NCBI GenBank assembly: GCA_041746735.1
Contig: JBGTGP010000004.1
Span: 1 to 64,000, forward strand
Source: Opimibacter sp041746735
GTDB taxonomy: Bacteria; Bacteroidota; Bacteroidia; Chitinophagales; Saprospiraceae
Length of the DNA stretch: 64,000 bases
Direction: 5' to 3'
Shown: piece after piece, positions 26,865-35,960 of the stretch
Layout: every line of letters begins with the position of its first letter
How positions within the stretch are numbered: the stretch's first letter is position 1
Notes under the pieces: model-generated
The model's database searches: none
The model's input: only the letters and a program-made list of their open reading frames with translations
What the model was told of the DNA's origin: nothing
Program-made: the position numbers and the translations under genes

Positions 26865-27058
26865 GGCTTTTCGGGGAGGATTAGCCGCCTGACTGGCTTT
26901 AATTTCCAATATTTTGAAAAAAGCGGTTTCTTTGTATCCCTTTTGGACCAGGTACGGAATCGACCCATGCGAAATTTCCGGCAAGTTGGGGGGAACCATT
27001 ATCATGTTAATTCGCTTTTGAGCACGAATAGCCGGAAAGGCCAAGTCATTTTAGGGTC

Positions 27059-28090
27059 ATGAAATTATTCAGTCTTTTTGTTCAGGAAATCGCCATCGAC
27101 CTTGGTACAGCCAATACGCTGATTATCCAGGACGGTGTTATAGTCATCGACGAACCCTCTATCGTAGCGATTGACACCCGCACGGGCCAGACCATAGCGG
27201 TTGGCAACCGGGCCATGCAGATGCATGAGAAGACCCACCAGTTTATCAAGACCATCCGCCCGCTGAAGGATGGGGTTATTGCAGATTTTCAGGCTGCCGA
27301 AAATATGATCGAAGGCATGATCAATATGATCGGTACCAAACGCCGTTTTTTTACCCACCTCAAAATGGTCGTCTGTATTCCCAGCGGGATTACTGAGGTC
27401 GAAAAGCGTGCCGTTTTTGATTCCGCCGATCACGTGGATTCCAAAGAGACCTTCCTCATCTTCGAACCTATGGCTGCGGCCTTGGGTATCGGCCTGGATG
27501 TAGAAGAACCGATTGGCAACATGATCATCGACATCGGGGGAGGTACCACGGAGATCGCTGTCATCGCCTTGTCCGGGATTGTCACGGATCAGAGTATCCG
27601 TACGGCAGGTGATGAGTTTACCGAAAATATCGTCGATTATCTCAAGCGCAACCAGAATATCCTGATCGGTGAACGAACCGCTGAGCAGATCAAGATTCAT
27701 GTAGGATCGGCCCTCAAACAACTGGATAACGCGCCTCCTGATTTTTCAGTAAGTGGACGTGACCTCATTACCGGTATCCCGCGTCAGATCACCATCAACT
27801 ATGCGGAGGTCGCCGAAGCGCTGGATGAATCCATCAACTCAATCGAAGAGGCGATCCTGAAAGCCCTTGAAAATACACCTCCCGAACTGGCCTCCGATAT
27901 TTACAAGACCGGGCTTTACCTGACTGGTGGTGGTGCCCTATTGCGCGGATTAGACAAACGTATATCCCGTATTACCAAACTTCCTGTTCATGTCGCCGAA
28001 GAGCCTCTGCGGGCTGTCGTACGCGGCACAGGTATAGCGTTGAAGAACACCGACCGCTTTTCCTTTCTGATCGATCGCAAGCGGGTCTGA
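27059..28090 (+). CDS. mreB: Rod-shape-determining actin homologue MreB
   Basis: 343 residues of the actin fold: AIDLGTANTLI (phosphate 1), VVCIPSGITEVEKRAV, IIDIGGGTTEIAVIALSG (phosphate 2) and LTGGGALLRGLDKRI (adenosine site). It polymerises under the membrane and guides the elongasome. It is the first gene of mreB-mreC-mreD-mrdA. The 194-base upstream gap probably contains the promoter. Confidence 0.97.
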   Translation: MKLFSLFVQEIAIDLGTANTLIIQDGVIVIDEPSIVAIDTRTGQTIAVGNRAMQMHEKTHQFIKTIRPLKDGVIADFQAAENMIEGMINMIGTKRRFFTHLKMVVCIPSGITEVEKRAVFDSADHVDSKETFLIFEPMAAALGIGLDVEEPIGNMIIDIGGGTTEIAVIALSGIVTDQSIRTAGDEFTENIVDYLKRNQNILIGERTAEQIKIHVGSALKQLDNAPPDFSVSGRDLITGIPRQITINYAEVAEALDESINSIEEAILKALENTPPELASDIYKTGLYLTGGGALLRGLDKRISRITKLPVHVAEEPLRAVVRGTGIALKNTDRFSFLIDRKRV

Positions 28091-28135
28091 CACCCGCCTT
28101 AAATGGTCCCTTAGCGCTATCTTCGTCCGGATACA

Positions 28136-28963
28136 ATGAACAATCTCCTTCAGTTTGTCATCCGTTATTCGGCCTTCCTGCTCTTCCTGCTCCTGGAGAT
28201 CATTGCCTTGTTCCTGGTCGTCCGGTACAATGAAAATCAACGCTCCATTTTTGCCAACTCCTCTAACCTTATTTCCGGCAAGCTTTATAAAATGGCCGAT
28301 GATGCTGTGAGGTACAACCGTCTCCAATTGATCTCCGACAGCCTTGCGAAAGAAAATGCCCGGCTTATCGAGCGGATCTTCAATCTCGAATTGAGTGTGC
28401 AACGTTTTACCCCTTCAGATATGCCGCTGGACAGTTGTCTACTGGACCCCTATCGTATTATCGATGCCCGCATCGTGAGCAATTCCATTCATTTGCGCAA
28501 CAATCAATTTACACTGGATAAAGGTACCCGTGACGGGCTGCGCAAAGGGATGGGCGTCATCAGTGCACATGGTATAGCCGGCATTGTCGATCAGGTAGGC
28601 GACCGGTATGCCACCGCGATCTCGGTCTTGCACAGCGCCGCCCGCATCAGCGCATCCATCAAACGCAATCAATACTTCGGATCCCTGGTCTGGCGGGATA
28701 TCGATCCTGGACATATGATCCTGGAGGCCATTCCCCGTCAGGCGGAAATCATCGTCGGAGATACGATCGTGACCAGCGGATACTCCTTTATCTATCCCAA
28801 AGGAATCTTTATCGGTACGGTCGCACAGGTCTGGACCGAGGGAGGCAGCAATTACTATACAATCAAGGTCCGGCTTCATGAAGATATTGCCCGGCTGGAT
28901 CGGGTCTATGTCGTGGATTTTACCGACGCATCATTTCCTCACAGACCCACAGAAAAACAATGA
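28136..28963 (+). CDS. mreC: Rod-shape-determining protein MreC
   Basis: 275 residues with a short cytoplasmic tail, one membrane helix (FLLFLLLEIIALFLVV), a coiled coil (LISDSLAKENARLIERIFNL) and the beta-barrel periplasmic domain (ARIVSNSIHLRNNQFTLDKG, GMGVISAHGIAGIVDQVG, VTSGYSFIYPKGIFIGTV). It links MreB to the periplasmic cell-wall enzymes. It starts 45 nt after mreB and overlaps mreD by 4 nt. Confidence 0.95.
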   Translation: MNNLLQFVIRYSAFLLFLLLEIIALFLVVRYNENQRSIFANSSNLISGKLYKMADDAVRYNRLQLISDSLAKENARLIERIFNLELSVQRFTPSDMPLDSCLLDPYRIIDARIVSNSIHLRNNQFTLDKGTRDGLRKGMGVISAHGIAGIVDQVGDRYATAISVLHSAARISASIKRNQYFGSLVWRDIDPGHMILEAIPRQAEIIVGDTIVTSGYSFIYPKGIFIGTVAQVWTEGGSNYYTIKVRLHEDIARLDRVYVVDFTDASFPHRPTEKQ

Positions 28964-29484
28964 GCAATCTCCTGGTACGTCATATCCTGCGAGGACTGCT
29001 AATACTCCTGGTGCAAGTATTGGTCCTCAAGCGTATCAGCTTGGGGTCTTCGTGGTTTTGGCAGCATGCCGAGATCTTAATCTATCCGGTGATCATCCTG
29101 CTCCTGCCGTTCAGACTGGCGAGACAGTATGTCATTCTGATCGGTTTTTGCACCGGACTCATGATTGATGTTTTTTATAATACCATTGGAGTTCATGCGT
29201 TTGCCCTGACCGCCACCGCCTATATCCGCGGGATCTTGTTGTCGTATCTTGAGCCCAGAGGAGGATATCAATTGGTGATGAGTCCCACCCATCATAGTAT
29301 GGGGCTCAACTGGCTGATGACGTATTCATCAATTGCGATGCTGTTTCATATTCTGCTGTATGAAATTGCGGAGGTATTTACGTTTATATATATCGGCAAG
29401 ATCCTGTTGAAGACCAGCATTACCTTTATCTTGTCCATGGCAGTGGTGACGGGATACCACTTGTTGTTTAATCCCCGCAAATAA
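28960..29484 (+). CDS. mreD: Rod-shape-determining protein MreD
   Basis: A 174-residue integral membrane protein with about five hydrophobic helices (ILRGLLILLVQVLVLKRI, LIYPVIILLLPF, VILIGFCTGLMIDVFYNTIG, and a C-terminal TSITFILSMAVVTGYHLLF). The GLMIDVFYN segment is typical of MreD. It overlaps mreC by 4 nt and mrdA by 1 nt (TAATG). Confidence 0.9.
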   Translation: MSNLLVRHILRGLLILLVQVLVLKRISLGSSWFWQHAEILIYPVIILLLPFRLARQYVILIGFCTGLMIDVFYNTIGVHAFALTATAYIRGILLSYLEPRGGYQLVMSPTHHSMGLNWLMTYSSIAMLFHILLYEIAEVFTFIYIGKILLKTSITFILSMAVVTGYHLLFNPRK

Positions 29485-31337
29485 TGAGTCGCGAGCGACA
29501 TACAAACCGTTCTGTTTTAGTTCAGCGGATCATGATTCTGGCTGCGCTGGCGCTGATCATTCAGACCGGCTGGCTTCAGCTGGTGGATCCGACGTATGGC
29601 CAAAAAGCAGACCGGACCACCCTGGTCCGACGCACGCTGTATCCAGCCCGGGGTCTCATCATGGACCGTACAGGCCATCTCATGGTGTACAATATTCCGG
29701 TTTATGATCTGAAAGTGATTTACAACCAGGTTCCAAAAGATATCGATACCACACTCCTGTGTCATCTCCTGGAGATCGATGGTTCTCAGTTTCGCGAGCG
29801 AATGCAAAAGGACTGGAAATCCCCTCGTTTTTCCAAGTCCGTACCATTCAATTTCATGGAGCATATTCCGGCAGACCGCTTTCAGTACATCCAGGAGTAT
29901 CTGCATCTCTTTCCTGGCTTCTATGGTGAGCTGAGAAGCGCCAGAGGCTATCTTGAAAACCATAGCTCACATATCCTGGGCTATATCTCAGAAGTCGATC
30001 AGCGTCGCATCGATCAGTCCGAAGGCCTGTATATACCTGGTGACTACTGTGGCATGAGCGGTGTGGAAAGTTATTATGAAGCCCATCTGCGCGGGGTCAA
30101 AGGATCGTCCTATATCCTCAAGGACAATCTGGGACGTGAGGTAGAGAGCCTTGAAAAAGGCCGGCATGACTCGGTGGCCATCTCCGGCGACAACCTGATT
30201 CTGACGCTGGATCATATCCTGCAGCAGTATGGAAAAGAATTGCTGCAAAACAAGCGTGGCAGTATAGTCGCTATCGAGCCGTCGACCGGAGAGATTCTTG
30301 CGATGGTGAGTTCTCCGGGTTATGATCCCAATGAATTGTCGATCTCCAGGGCTCGTGGTGCTGCTTTTGCCCGGTTGCAGCAGGATACGCTCAAGCCCTT
30401 GTTTGACCGCTCGGTCATGGCACAGTATCCTCCCGGCTCTATTTTTAAATCTTTACTCGCCCTTGCCGCTTTGCAGGAAGGGTTGTTGCAGCCCAACCGA
30501 ACGATCTACTGTGGAGGTGCCTATTATTCCGGGAGCTTACGCCGTGGCTGTCATGGTCATCCGACCGCACATAGTGTGGCGGCGGCGGTTCAGTATTCCT
30601 GTAACACCTACTTTTTTACCGTCTATAAAGATGTGATCGACCAGGCTGGATATACATTTCCGGAGATCGGTTTGCGAAAACTCAACTCATACCTCACTGA
30701 ATTTGGGCTGGGGCACAAAGTCAGTGCGGATATAGCCGGTGAAAAGGCCGGTAATCTACCGGGACCATCGTATTTCGACCAGGTCTATGGTACCGGCAGA
30801 TGGCGATCACCTTATATCCTGTCGATGGGTATCGGACAGGGCGAGCTGCAGTTGACGACCCTACAAATGGCTCATGCCGCTGCCATCATCGCCAATGAAG
30901 GCACATATTCGGATCCGCATATCCTCAAGGCGCGAGTCTCTCCCGGACAGGAGATTGTAGAGGAATTTTATCCGCGTCGCCGGGTATCAGTCGATTACCG
31001 ACATTTTGAACCCGTGATCGCCGGGATGAGTGGTGCCGTACGCGCGGGTACAGCCACCATGGCCTGGCATCCGGAGATCGAAGTGTGCGGCAAAACCGGA
31101 ACCTCCGAAAATCCACATGGCGAAGACCACTCCGTCTTTTTTGGTTTTGCGCCCCGTCACCAGCCCCGGATCGCCATCGCCGTCTATATCGAAAACGCCG
31201 GTTGGGGTGGTAGCTATGCTACACCTATCGCGGGATTGATGTTGGAAAAATATCTGCGGGGCGACATTATCGAAAGCCGGAAGTGGATCGAAAAGCGAAT
31301 GCTCGAGGCAGATCTCATCCATCCAAAGAAATCATAG
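29484..31337 (+). CDS. mrdA: Penicillin-binding protein 2, elongasome transpeptidase
   Basis: 617 residues. After an N-terminal membrane helix (IMILAALALIIQTGWLQL) comes the PBP dimer domain (YPARGLIMDRTGHLMVYNIP), then the transpeptidase domain. The active-site serine is in PPGSIFKSL (SxxK), SCN is in QYSCNTYF, and KTGT is in VCGKTGTSENPHGEDHSVF. It crosslinks peptidoglycan during side-wall growth with MreBCD. No rodA glycosyltransferase follows; folA comes next after 1 nt. Confidence 0.96.
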   Translation: MSRERHTNRSVLVQRIMILAALALIIQTGWLQLVDPTYGQKADRTTLVRRTLYPARGLIMDRTGHLMVYNIPVYDLKVIYNQVPKDIDTTLLCHLLEIDGSQFRERMQKDWKSPRFSKSVPFNFMEHIPADRFQYIQEYLHLFPGFYGELRSARGYLENHSSHILGYISEVDQRRIDQSEGLYIPGDYCGMSGVESYYEAHLRGVKGSSYILKDNLGREVESLEKGRHDSVAISGDNLILTLDHILQQYGKELLQNKRGSIVAIEPSTGEILAMVSSPGYDPNELSISRARGAAFARLQQDTLKPLFDRSVMAQYPPGSIFKSLLALAALQEGLLQPNRTIYCGGAYYSGSLRRGCHGHPTAHSVAAAVQYSCNTYFFTVYKDVIDQAGYTFPEIGLRKLNSYLTEFGLGHKVSADIAGEKAGNLPGPSYFDQVYGTGRWRSPYILSMGIGQGELQLTTLQMAHAAAIIANEGTYSDPHILKARVSPGQEIVEEFYPRRRVSVDYRHFEPVIAGMSGAVRAGTATMAWHPEIEVCGKTGTSENPHGEDHSVFFGFAPRHQPRIAIAVYIENAGWGGSYATPIAGLMLEKYLRGDIIESRKWIEKRMLEADLIHPKKS

Positions 31338-31338
31338 C

Positions 31339-31836
31339 ATGATCATCAGTGCTATTGCAGCCATGAGCTCCAACCGTGTCATCGGGGTTGACGGCGATCT
31401 GCCCTGGCATCTGCCACGCGATATGAAGCACTTCAAGGTCACCACCATAGGGCATCACGTGATCATGGGCCGCCTCAATTTTGCTTCACTGGATTACCGA
31501 CCCCTCAAAGGCCGTGTCAATATAGTGCTGACCCGCGATCCTTTCTATATCACCTCCTCGGCCATCGTCCTGCACAGCATAGAGGACGCCCTGAGCTATG
31601 CGTATGAAGCCGGTGAGACCGAAGCCTTCATTATCGGTGGAGGTGAGATCTACAGGCAATCTCTGCCATACCTTGAAAAAATTTACCTCACCGAGGTCAT
31701 AACCGAGCTCCCCGGAGACACTTACTTTCCGGAGATCGACATGAACGCCTGGACCCTTGCCTCCTCCCTGCACGTAGAAGCGGATGAGCGCAATGTGTTT
31801 CCCATGCGATTTGATGTCCTTCTCCGGAAGGGCTGA
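31339..31836 (+). CDS. folA: Dihydrofolate reductase
   Basis: 165 residues with the DHFR marks IAAMSSNRVIGVDGDLPWHL (substrate pocket), MGRLNFASLD where MGR.T is usual, and IIGGGEIYRQSLPY (NADPH site). It reduces dihydrofolate to tetrahydrofolate for thymidylate and purine synthesis. N in place of the common Thr after MGR.. is a mild departure. It starts 1 nt after mrdA and overlaps the DUF2851 gene by 1 nt (TGATG), so it is translated with the cell-shape genes. Confidence 0.95.
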   Translation: MIISAIAAMSSNRVIGVDGDLPWHLPRDMKHFKVTTIGHHVIMGRLNFASLDYRPLKGRVNIVLTRDPFYITSSAIVLHSIEDALSYAYEAGETEAFIIGGGEIYRQSLPYLEKIYLTEVITELPGDTYFPEIDMNAWTLASSLHVEADERNVFPMRFDVLLRKG

Positions 31837-33107
31837 TGGAAGAGCAACTATTACATTTTATCTGGCATCGTCAATTGTTCGTTCGGGATGATCTCCTTAC
31901 TACGACCGGACAGGCTGTGGCGATCCTGCATAGTGGTACGCCCAATCATGACCAGGGTCCTGACTTTCTACAATGTCGCATCCGCATCGGAGACCAATTG
32001 TGGGCCGGCCATGTGGAGATTCATGTCCGCAGCTCGGCCTGGTATCTGCATACACATGATCATGATTCGCATTACAACAATGTCATCCTGCATGTCGTGT
32101 GGCAGGAGGATCAGCCGGTGTATACGCAGGATGGTTATCGGATACCGTGTATCGAGCTGGCCGGCCGGGTTGAAGTAGCATTGCTGGACCGGTACCGCCA
32201 TCTGATGAACAATGAGGAATGGATCCCCTGTGCCTCTGCCCTTACAGACGTATCGGTACTGGTCCGCACGGCGTGGCTGGACCGGCTGATGGCCGAACGT
32301 CTGGAAGCCAAGACGGAAGCCATCCTGCGAGTGCTGAAGGATTCGGACGATAACTGGGAGCAAACTTTCTATATCATGCTTGCCCGGCAACTCGGTGCTC
32401 CGGCCAACAGTGATGCAATGGAAATGCTGGCGTCGAGAGTTCCGCTCCATCTGTTGCGCAGACATGGCGACCGGCCGGATCAAATTGAAGCGATCCTGTT
32501 TGGGACTGCCGGGATGTTGGGGCGTGAACTGACGGATCCGTATCCGGTGCGGATGAAAAACGAGTTTGATTTCCTGAAAAAGAAATATGCGTTGCTGCCC
32601 ATGCAGGCATTGCAGTGGCGTTTTATGCGGATGCGGCCGCCTCATTTTCCTACGATGCGGATTGCGCAGTTGGCGGCATTGATCCACGCTATGCCCTTTT
32701 TTGTATCGCTGTTGGAGGCCGGGATGTATGCTGCAGAATGGATGACCCGTCTTTCCGTCCAGCCATTGGATGCATTTTGGAAAACGCACTATCACTTTAC
32801 GGCTGTGGCGCCGGGGGCTTCCGGAAGGTTGGGCGTGGGAACAGTGGGTACCTTACTGATCAATGTCGTGGCGCCTGTCCTTTTTCTGTATGGCAAGCAT
32901 CAGGGCCGGGCGGAAATGAAAGAGGCCGCTATCCGGTTATTGTCTGAGTTGCCGTCTGAGAAGAATGCTATTGTCACCCGTTGGCAGCGTTGTGGATGGA
33001 TCGCGGCGGATGCGGGACAGTCGCAGGCGCTGCTTCATCTCAAAAAGCAGTATTGCGATACGCGGCGATGTCTTCACTGCGCGGTAGGGATGCAGGTGTT
33101 GAAATGA
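31836..33107 (+). CDS. DUF2851 family protein
   Basis: A 423-residue protein of the Bacteroidota DUF2851 family: an N-terminal EEQLLHFIWHRQLF, NHDQGPDFLQCRIRIGDQLW with VEIHVRSSAWYLHTHD, then a helical domain and a C-terminal Cys pattern RRCLHCAVG. The NHDQGPDF and GHVEIH region recalls a nuclease-like fold, but catalysis is unproven. It is the last gene of the mre-mrdA-folA run. No signal peptide. Confidence 0.85.
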   Translation: MEEQLLHFIWHRQLFVRDDLLTTTGQAVAILHSGTPNHDQGPDFLQCRIRIGDQLWAGHVEIHVRSSAWYLHTHDHDSHYNNVILHVVWQEDQPVYTQDGYRIPCIELAGRVEVALLDRYRHLMNNEEWIPCASALTDVSVLVRTAWLDRLMAERLEAKTEAILRVLKDSDDNWEQTFYIMLARQLGAPANSDAMEMLASRVPLHLLRRHGDRPDQIEAILFGTAGMLGRELTDPYPVRMKNEFDFLKKKYALLPMQALQWRFMRMRPPHFPTMRIAQLAALIHAMPFFVSLLEAGMYAAEWMTRLSVQPLDAFWKTHYHFTAVAPGASGRLGVGTVGTLLINVVAPVLFLYGKHQGRAEMKEAAIRLLSELPSEKNAIVTRWQRCGWIAADAGQSQALLHLKKQYCDTRRCLHCAVGMQVLK

Positions 33108-33186
33108 TGGCTCAATGACACTTGAAGGACTGATACAAAAACCTTCTGTTATACAAATATGATCCTTCCCGAAACTAAAAAGGGTG

Positions 33187-33684
33187 CTACTTAAAATGCG
33201 TTTTCTTGAGCTTTGATGCTTTGCGAATGGCCTTTCTAATACTGGATAATCGTTCCTGGATTACATAATTCTCATAAATCAGGCTGTTGCCGCGAATTAT
33301 ATATATTTTATTGTACGTTGAAAATATACCGGCCTTTTCTTGCTCTGATATAGGCATAGTCTGCACACGTGTGTTTGGCATAAGAAGCAATGAATCCTGG
33401 AAAGAGGCTTCCTGACCGTCTGTGATATATGTTTTAGAATACGGGGAAATCATTTTCTCCAATAAAAATGATTTAGTCTCTTTAGTGCATGATCCGCAAA
33501 ATGACGTATTCACTGTGAAAATGATATGTATCTCACTTTCTTCCATATCCTGAATGGTAGGTATGGTTCTAAAAAAATAGCTGAAATAGTCCTTCTCTTT
33601 GACTTCATAAGCATTTCTCGACGTACAGGCCATCGCAAAAAGGAGCAATATAGATGGGCTAATAGTCGTGATACAGATCCTCAT
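33187..33684 (-). CDS. Lipoprotein with thioredoxin-like CxxC motif
   Basis: 165 residues from ATG 33684, chosen because it gives a lipoprotein signal (ISPSILLLFAMACTSR); the frame is open to 33741. The NTSFCGSCTKETKSFLLEK stretch has a CGSC motif placed like a thioredoxin active site, though the flanks are not classic. A following SLLLMPNTRVQTMPIS and IIRGNSLIYENYV are strand-like. It overlaps the upstream propeller gene by 26 nt on the same strand, so the two are one operon. A redox or metal-binding envelope role is inference. Base composition is AT-rich compared with neighbours. Confidence 0.6.
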   Translation of the reverse strand: MRICITTISPSILLLFAMACTSRNAYEVKEKDYFSYFFRTIPTIQDMEESEIHIIFTVNTSFCGSCTKETKSFLLEKMISPYSKTYITDGQEASFQDSLLLMPNTRVQTMPISEQEKAGIFSTYNKIYIIRGNSLIYENYVIQERLSSIRKAIRKASKLKKTHFK

Positions 33685-34885
33685 GAAATTCAATTTCGAG
33701 CAGATTAAGATGTGTACTATTGGGCGACTGCAATGGGCCATAATTAATCAAAATTCCTGATGGGGAAGGGATTGCTACAGAAATAAAATTACACTGCTCT
33801 GGCAATAAACGTTCTGACAATATATTAAAATCTTCATCCATTACCATGACAGATATTCTCCGATCCTCCAATGTAGAATAAACCCCCTCTGCTACCTGAG
33901 AAGGGATAGGAAGCAAATAAAATCGAAAATAGAGTTTCTTGTCAGGATGGTACACAAGATGTTGATAAAACCCATTCACTTTTCCGTGTGTCCACAGGTC
34001 ATCACGGGTATACTGCTTTGGCATTGCAGGAGTGGTCTGTGTATGGTGTCTGCTTTTGGCACAAAAAACGTCTGACGATTTGGTGTGATGATGAAACCGT
34101 CGTATTTCTGGACTGTGCGTATACATATAGAGAATAGAGGTGTCAGAAAAATATCTATTCCCCGCGTGGAAGAGTCCATAATAGGATTCAGACCAATGTG
34201 TCAGTAAAGAATCACCCGTCAGATATGACTGTCCCGATGCATACTCATACACCATGGCATTGTAAGGCCGTCTGGATTTACGTCCTGGTTTTATTTTCTT
34301 TGTATATTGGATTGGAATAAAAAGCAATGAATCGTGTGTGATGAAGATTTGGTTATGGTGTGAAAGGTTAAAATCCAATTGATACCCTGTTTTCCTGAGC
34401 ATTTCACCTATATTCAACTTGCGTATAGTGCCCGCTGCCGTCAAATAAATATAACCCTCATCATCATCATCCAAAAGAACCCAATGGTTGAGATCTTTTG
34501 AAAAGAAGCTGTACATGCCGCCACAGAGGGTCACCTGATCCGGTAGGGTAATTGTTTTCACATATTGAAAGTCAGGTATTCTATACACCCGTAACTGTGG
34601 AGGCTGGCAATCCGGCAAGACTATATAATAGGTATCTTCAATTTTCGAAGGATAGAGAACGTACGTTCCGGGTGCGATAACTATTTCGAGGCTATCAGGA
34701 AAAGACAACAATTTAAAAAATATACTTGTGGAATCAGAACATGGAAAGTTATCACATTCCTTCATGGTTGGAATTAAATCCTTCTGAATAATTCCAGAAC
34801 ATGAAATTAAACAAAATACGCTGAAAATGAATATATGGTGGATTAAATACACCTCGATTCTTGCTAAAGTGAATTTACTGAGCAT
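33659..34885 (-). CDS. Beta-propeller-type lipoprotein (DUF4221-like)
   Basis: A 408-residue protein with a lipobox (FSVFCLISCSGI, cysteine 29). Its body is a series of blade-like strands such as LRVYRIPDFQYVKTITLP, WVLLDDDDEGYIYLTAAG, KKLYFRFYLLPIP and ISVMVMDEDFNILSERLLP. The layout resembles the DUF4221 / six-bladed propeller lipoproteins that Bacteroidota encode near small exported NVEALA-type peptides. Such a peptide candidate (35628) lies 742 nt upstream on the same strand. No function is established. It lies in the AT-rich island. Confidence 0.6.
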   Translation of the reverse strand: MLSKFTLARIEVYLIHHIFIFSVFCLISCSGIIQKDLIPTMKECDNFPCSDSTSIFFKLLSFPDSLEIVIAPGTYVLYPSKIEDTYYIVLPDCQPPQLRVYRIPDFQYVKTITLPDQVTLCGGMYSFFSKDLNHWVLLDDDDEGYIYLTAAGTIRKLNIGEMLRKTGYQLDFNLSHHNQIFITHDSLLFIPIQYTKKIKPGRKSRRPYNAMVYEYASGQSYLTGDSLLTHWSESYYGLFHAGNRYFSDTSILYMYTHSPEIRRFHHHTKSSDVFCAKSRHHTQTTPAMPKQYTRDDLWTHGKVNGFYQHLVYHPDKKLYFRFYLLPIPSQVAEGVYSTLEDRRISVMVMDEDFNILSERLLPEQCNFISVAIPSPSGILINYGPLQSPNSTHLNLLEIEFHEDLYHDY

Positions 34886-35627
34886 TTTGCTAAAAATAAT
34901 TTGGAAAAATAAGCCAAATTTTATGGTATTTACTATTAAATTCCTGCTATCTCAACTTCAAGATAGTTTTTCGAACTGAAAAAACCACAGTCGAAGTAGG
35001 TTGAGATTGAGTGGTGAAATTTAATCCGTCATAAGATGTTTAATTGTTTTATATATATGCAAGATACGTTATAATCTGCCAATCCATAACATGATATCTT
35101 ATTTGGAAGTGTGACAAATTGCAGATTTAATTTTAGCTATTTTGAATTAAAAGAAATGGGCTGCATTGATCACATTCGAGAATATACCGGTTAGGATGAT
35201 TTGTCATTGTCTCAGCCATCACATTTTTGTTACTCCTATTACCAATCAACTCAATCACCCTTTCATCTCTCATCAAGTGGTTCCATCTTAAATAAGAGTA
35301 GTTCTAGAGCAGGTGGGGGGGGTATTGTTATGTTGAACCTGATCTCGCCCTTTTGTCCAATTATATCAATGGTGGTCACAAGCAATACTGCAATAGAAGT
35401 TGACAGGGGGGGGAGTTATGTAAAGAAAGGAATCATTCCAACTTGCAACAAATGAATCACTCTACTCCTGTAAATTGTACTATAACGAACTAAGCTTACC
35501 CTAATTCTGGAAAAGTTTGTTGACCTTGAAAACTGAATGATTATCCTTATTTATTCCTTAGTCGAAATAGGATTTACACTGCAGATAGCACAAACACCTT
35601 AAGGCAACAAAACTGGATGTGCAACAA
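34886..35627. other. AT-rich spacer with two long G-tracts
   Basis: A 742-base AT-rich gap. A run of eight G at about 35315-35322 and one of nine G near 35406-35414 lie about 90 bases apart. A weak 84-codon frame (35201-35455) spans both, but it has no protein-like features. I see no promoter or terminator I would defend. Confidence 0.5.
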
Positions 35628-35960
35628 TCAATTGCAGTTTATACATGGCAAGCAATCAAATGCCTTTGTGCAATCATCAGGCGTTCCTTTTATACATTTT
35701 ATATGTTTCTGATTATTCACCTCTGGGCAGTACAAGGTAGTATATTTTTTTCCTGCTACCGCTATATGCCCCTCCCAGTCATTTCGAAACTCAGCCGGGA
35801 TTGCAACTCCAGTTGGTGTTATCCAAACTGAATCGGTTATTGATACCGCAGTAAACGCATCGGAAATGATGTTTTTTTCAGTTGCATTTGTTAAATTCAA
35901 AAATGTCAAAGTTGACAAGAAAAGTACCAATCCTAGAACTACAGTAATTCGTGATTTCAT
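35628..35960 (-). CDS. Short Cys-rich exported peptide (NVEALA-like candidate)
   Basis: 110 residues from ATG 35960; the frame opens 8 residues earlier, but MKSRITVVLGLVLFLSTLTF gives a clean signal peptide. The mature part is small and ends in six cysteines (YCPEV..KCIKG..DCTKAFDCLPCINCN), suggesting disulfide bonds or metal binding. The short leader followed by NLTNATEKNIIS recalls the NVEALA family of small exported Bacteroidota proteins found near propeller lipoproteins. That likeness is weak and based on layout. A 36-bp perfect palindrome lies 50 bases upstream. Confidence 0.6.
   Translation of the reverse strand: MKSRITVVLGLVLFLSTLTFLNLTNATEKNIISDAFTAVSITDSVWITPTGVAIPAEFRNDWEGHIAVAGKKYTTLYCPEVNNQKHIKCIKGTPDDCTKAFDCLPCINCN

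Noticed and set aside
35201..35455. 84-codon plus-strand frame
   Set aside because: It has no protein-like composition, crosses two G-tracts and lies in AT-rich DNA without a plausible start context. Recorded only as a spacer.
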